Shown piece after piece: positions 6,021 through 6,028 of a stretch of DNA of 6,028 bases; position 1 is the stretch's first letter; each line of letters opens with the position of its first letter. The notes under the pieces were generated by a model, which did no database searches, was not told the DNA's origin, and saw only the letters and a list, made by a program, of their open reading frames with translations. Both the position numbers and the translations under genes were made by a program. This stretch comes from JBBQBQ01 sp038317685 (GTDB lineage: Bacteria > Desulfobacterota > Desulfuromonadia > Desulfuromonadales > DDH964), in contig JBBQBQ010000215.1 in NCBI GenBank assembly GCA_038317685.1, positions 1 to 6,028 on the forward strand. Direction: 5' to 3'.

Positions 6021-6028
6021 GAATTGTC

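Overview
The window is GC-rich bacterial chromosome with compact genes. It holds five protein-coding genes in two convergent blocks that meet at a strong hairpin near 1764-1794. Three things together point to an anaerobic or facultative Gram-negative of the Desulfuromonadales/Geobacter type (Desulfobacterota, former Deltaproteobacteria): a PilT-type pilus ATPase, a GlcD/GlcF-type hydroxyacid dehydrogenase paired with a LarA-family nickel racemase, and an intergenic CACTAAG-type repeat that I recall from such genomes. This placement is an inference. No rRNA or other phylogenetic marker is present.

Left block (+ strand). Positions 1-654 are the C-terminal two thirds of a type IV pilus retraction ATPase (pilT); its Walker A lies just outside the left edge. 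After a 98-base gap with a possible weak terminator comes moaA (753-1733), GTP 3',8-cyclase, the first enzyme of molybdenum cofactor synthesis. Its ribosome binding site favours a GTG start at 753. The two genes look functionally unrelated.

Right block (- strand, read right to left). larA (5881-4601), glcD (4554-3172) and glcF (3049-1790) form a probable operon. A candidate sigma70-type promoter (5908-5936) and a strong Shine-Dalgarno lie in front of larA. A near-repeated 12-base motif further upstream could bind a regulator. The likely logic is that LarA interconverts the D and L forms of a 2-hydroxyacid, most simply lactate. GlcD then oxidises one enantiomer to the 2-oxoacid on FAD, and GlcF passes the electrons through two [4Fe-4S] clusters and two CCG domains towards quinone or another carrier. 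No GlcE subunit, electron-transfer flavoprotein, lactate permease or LarB/C/E cofactor genes are in the window.

The least ordinary piece of DNA is the 122-base glcD-glcF spacer. It carries an inverted pair of degenerate 9-base tandem repeats, and one arm overlaps the glcF ribosome binding site. I found no mobile element, CRISPR array, tRNA or rRNA. The gene families are all known ones; the arrangement and the non-coding elements are what merit a second look.
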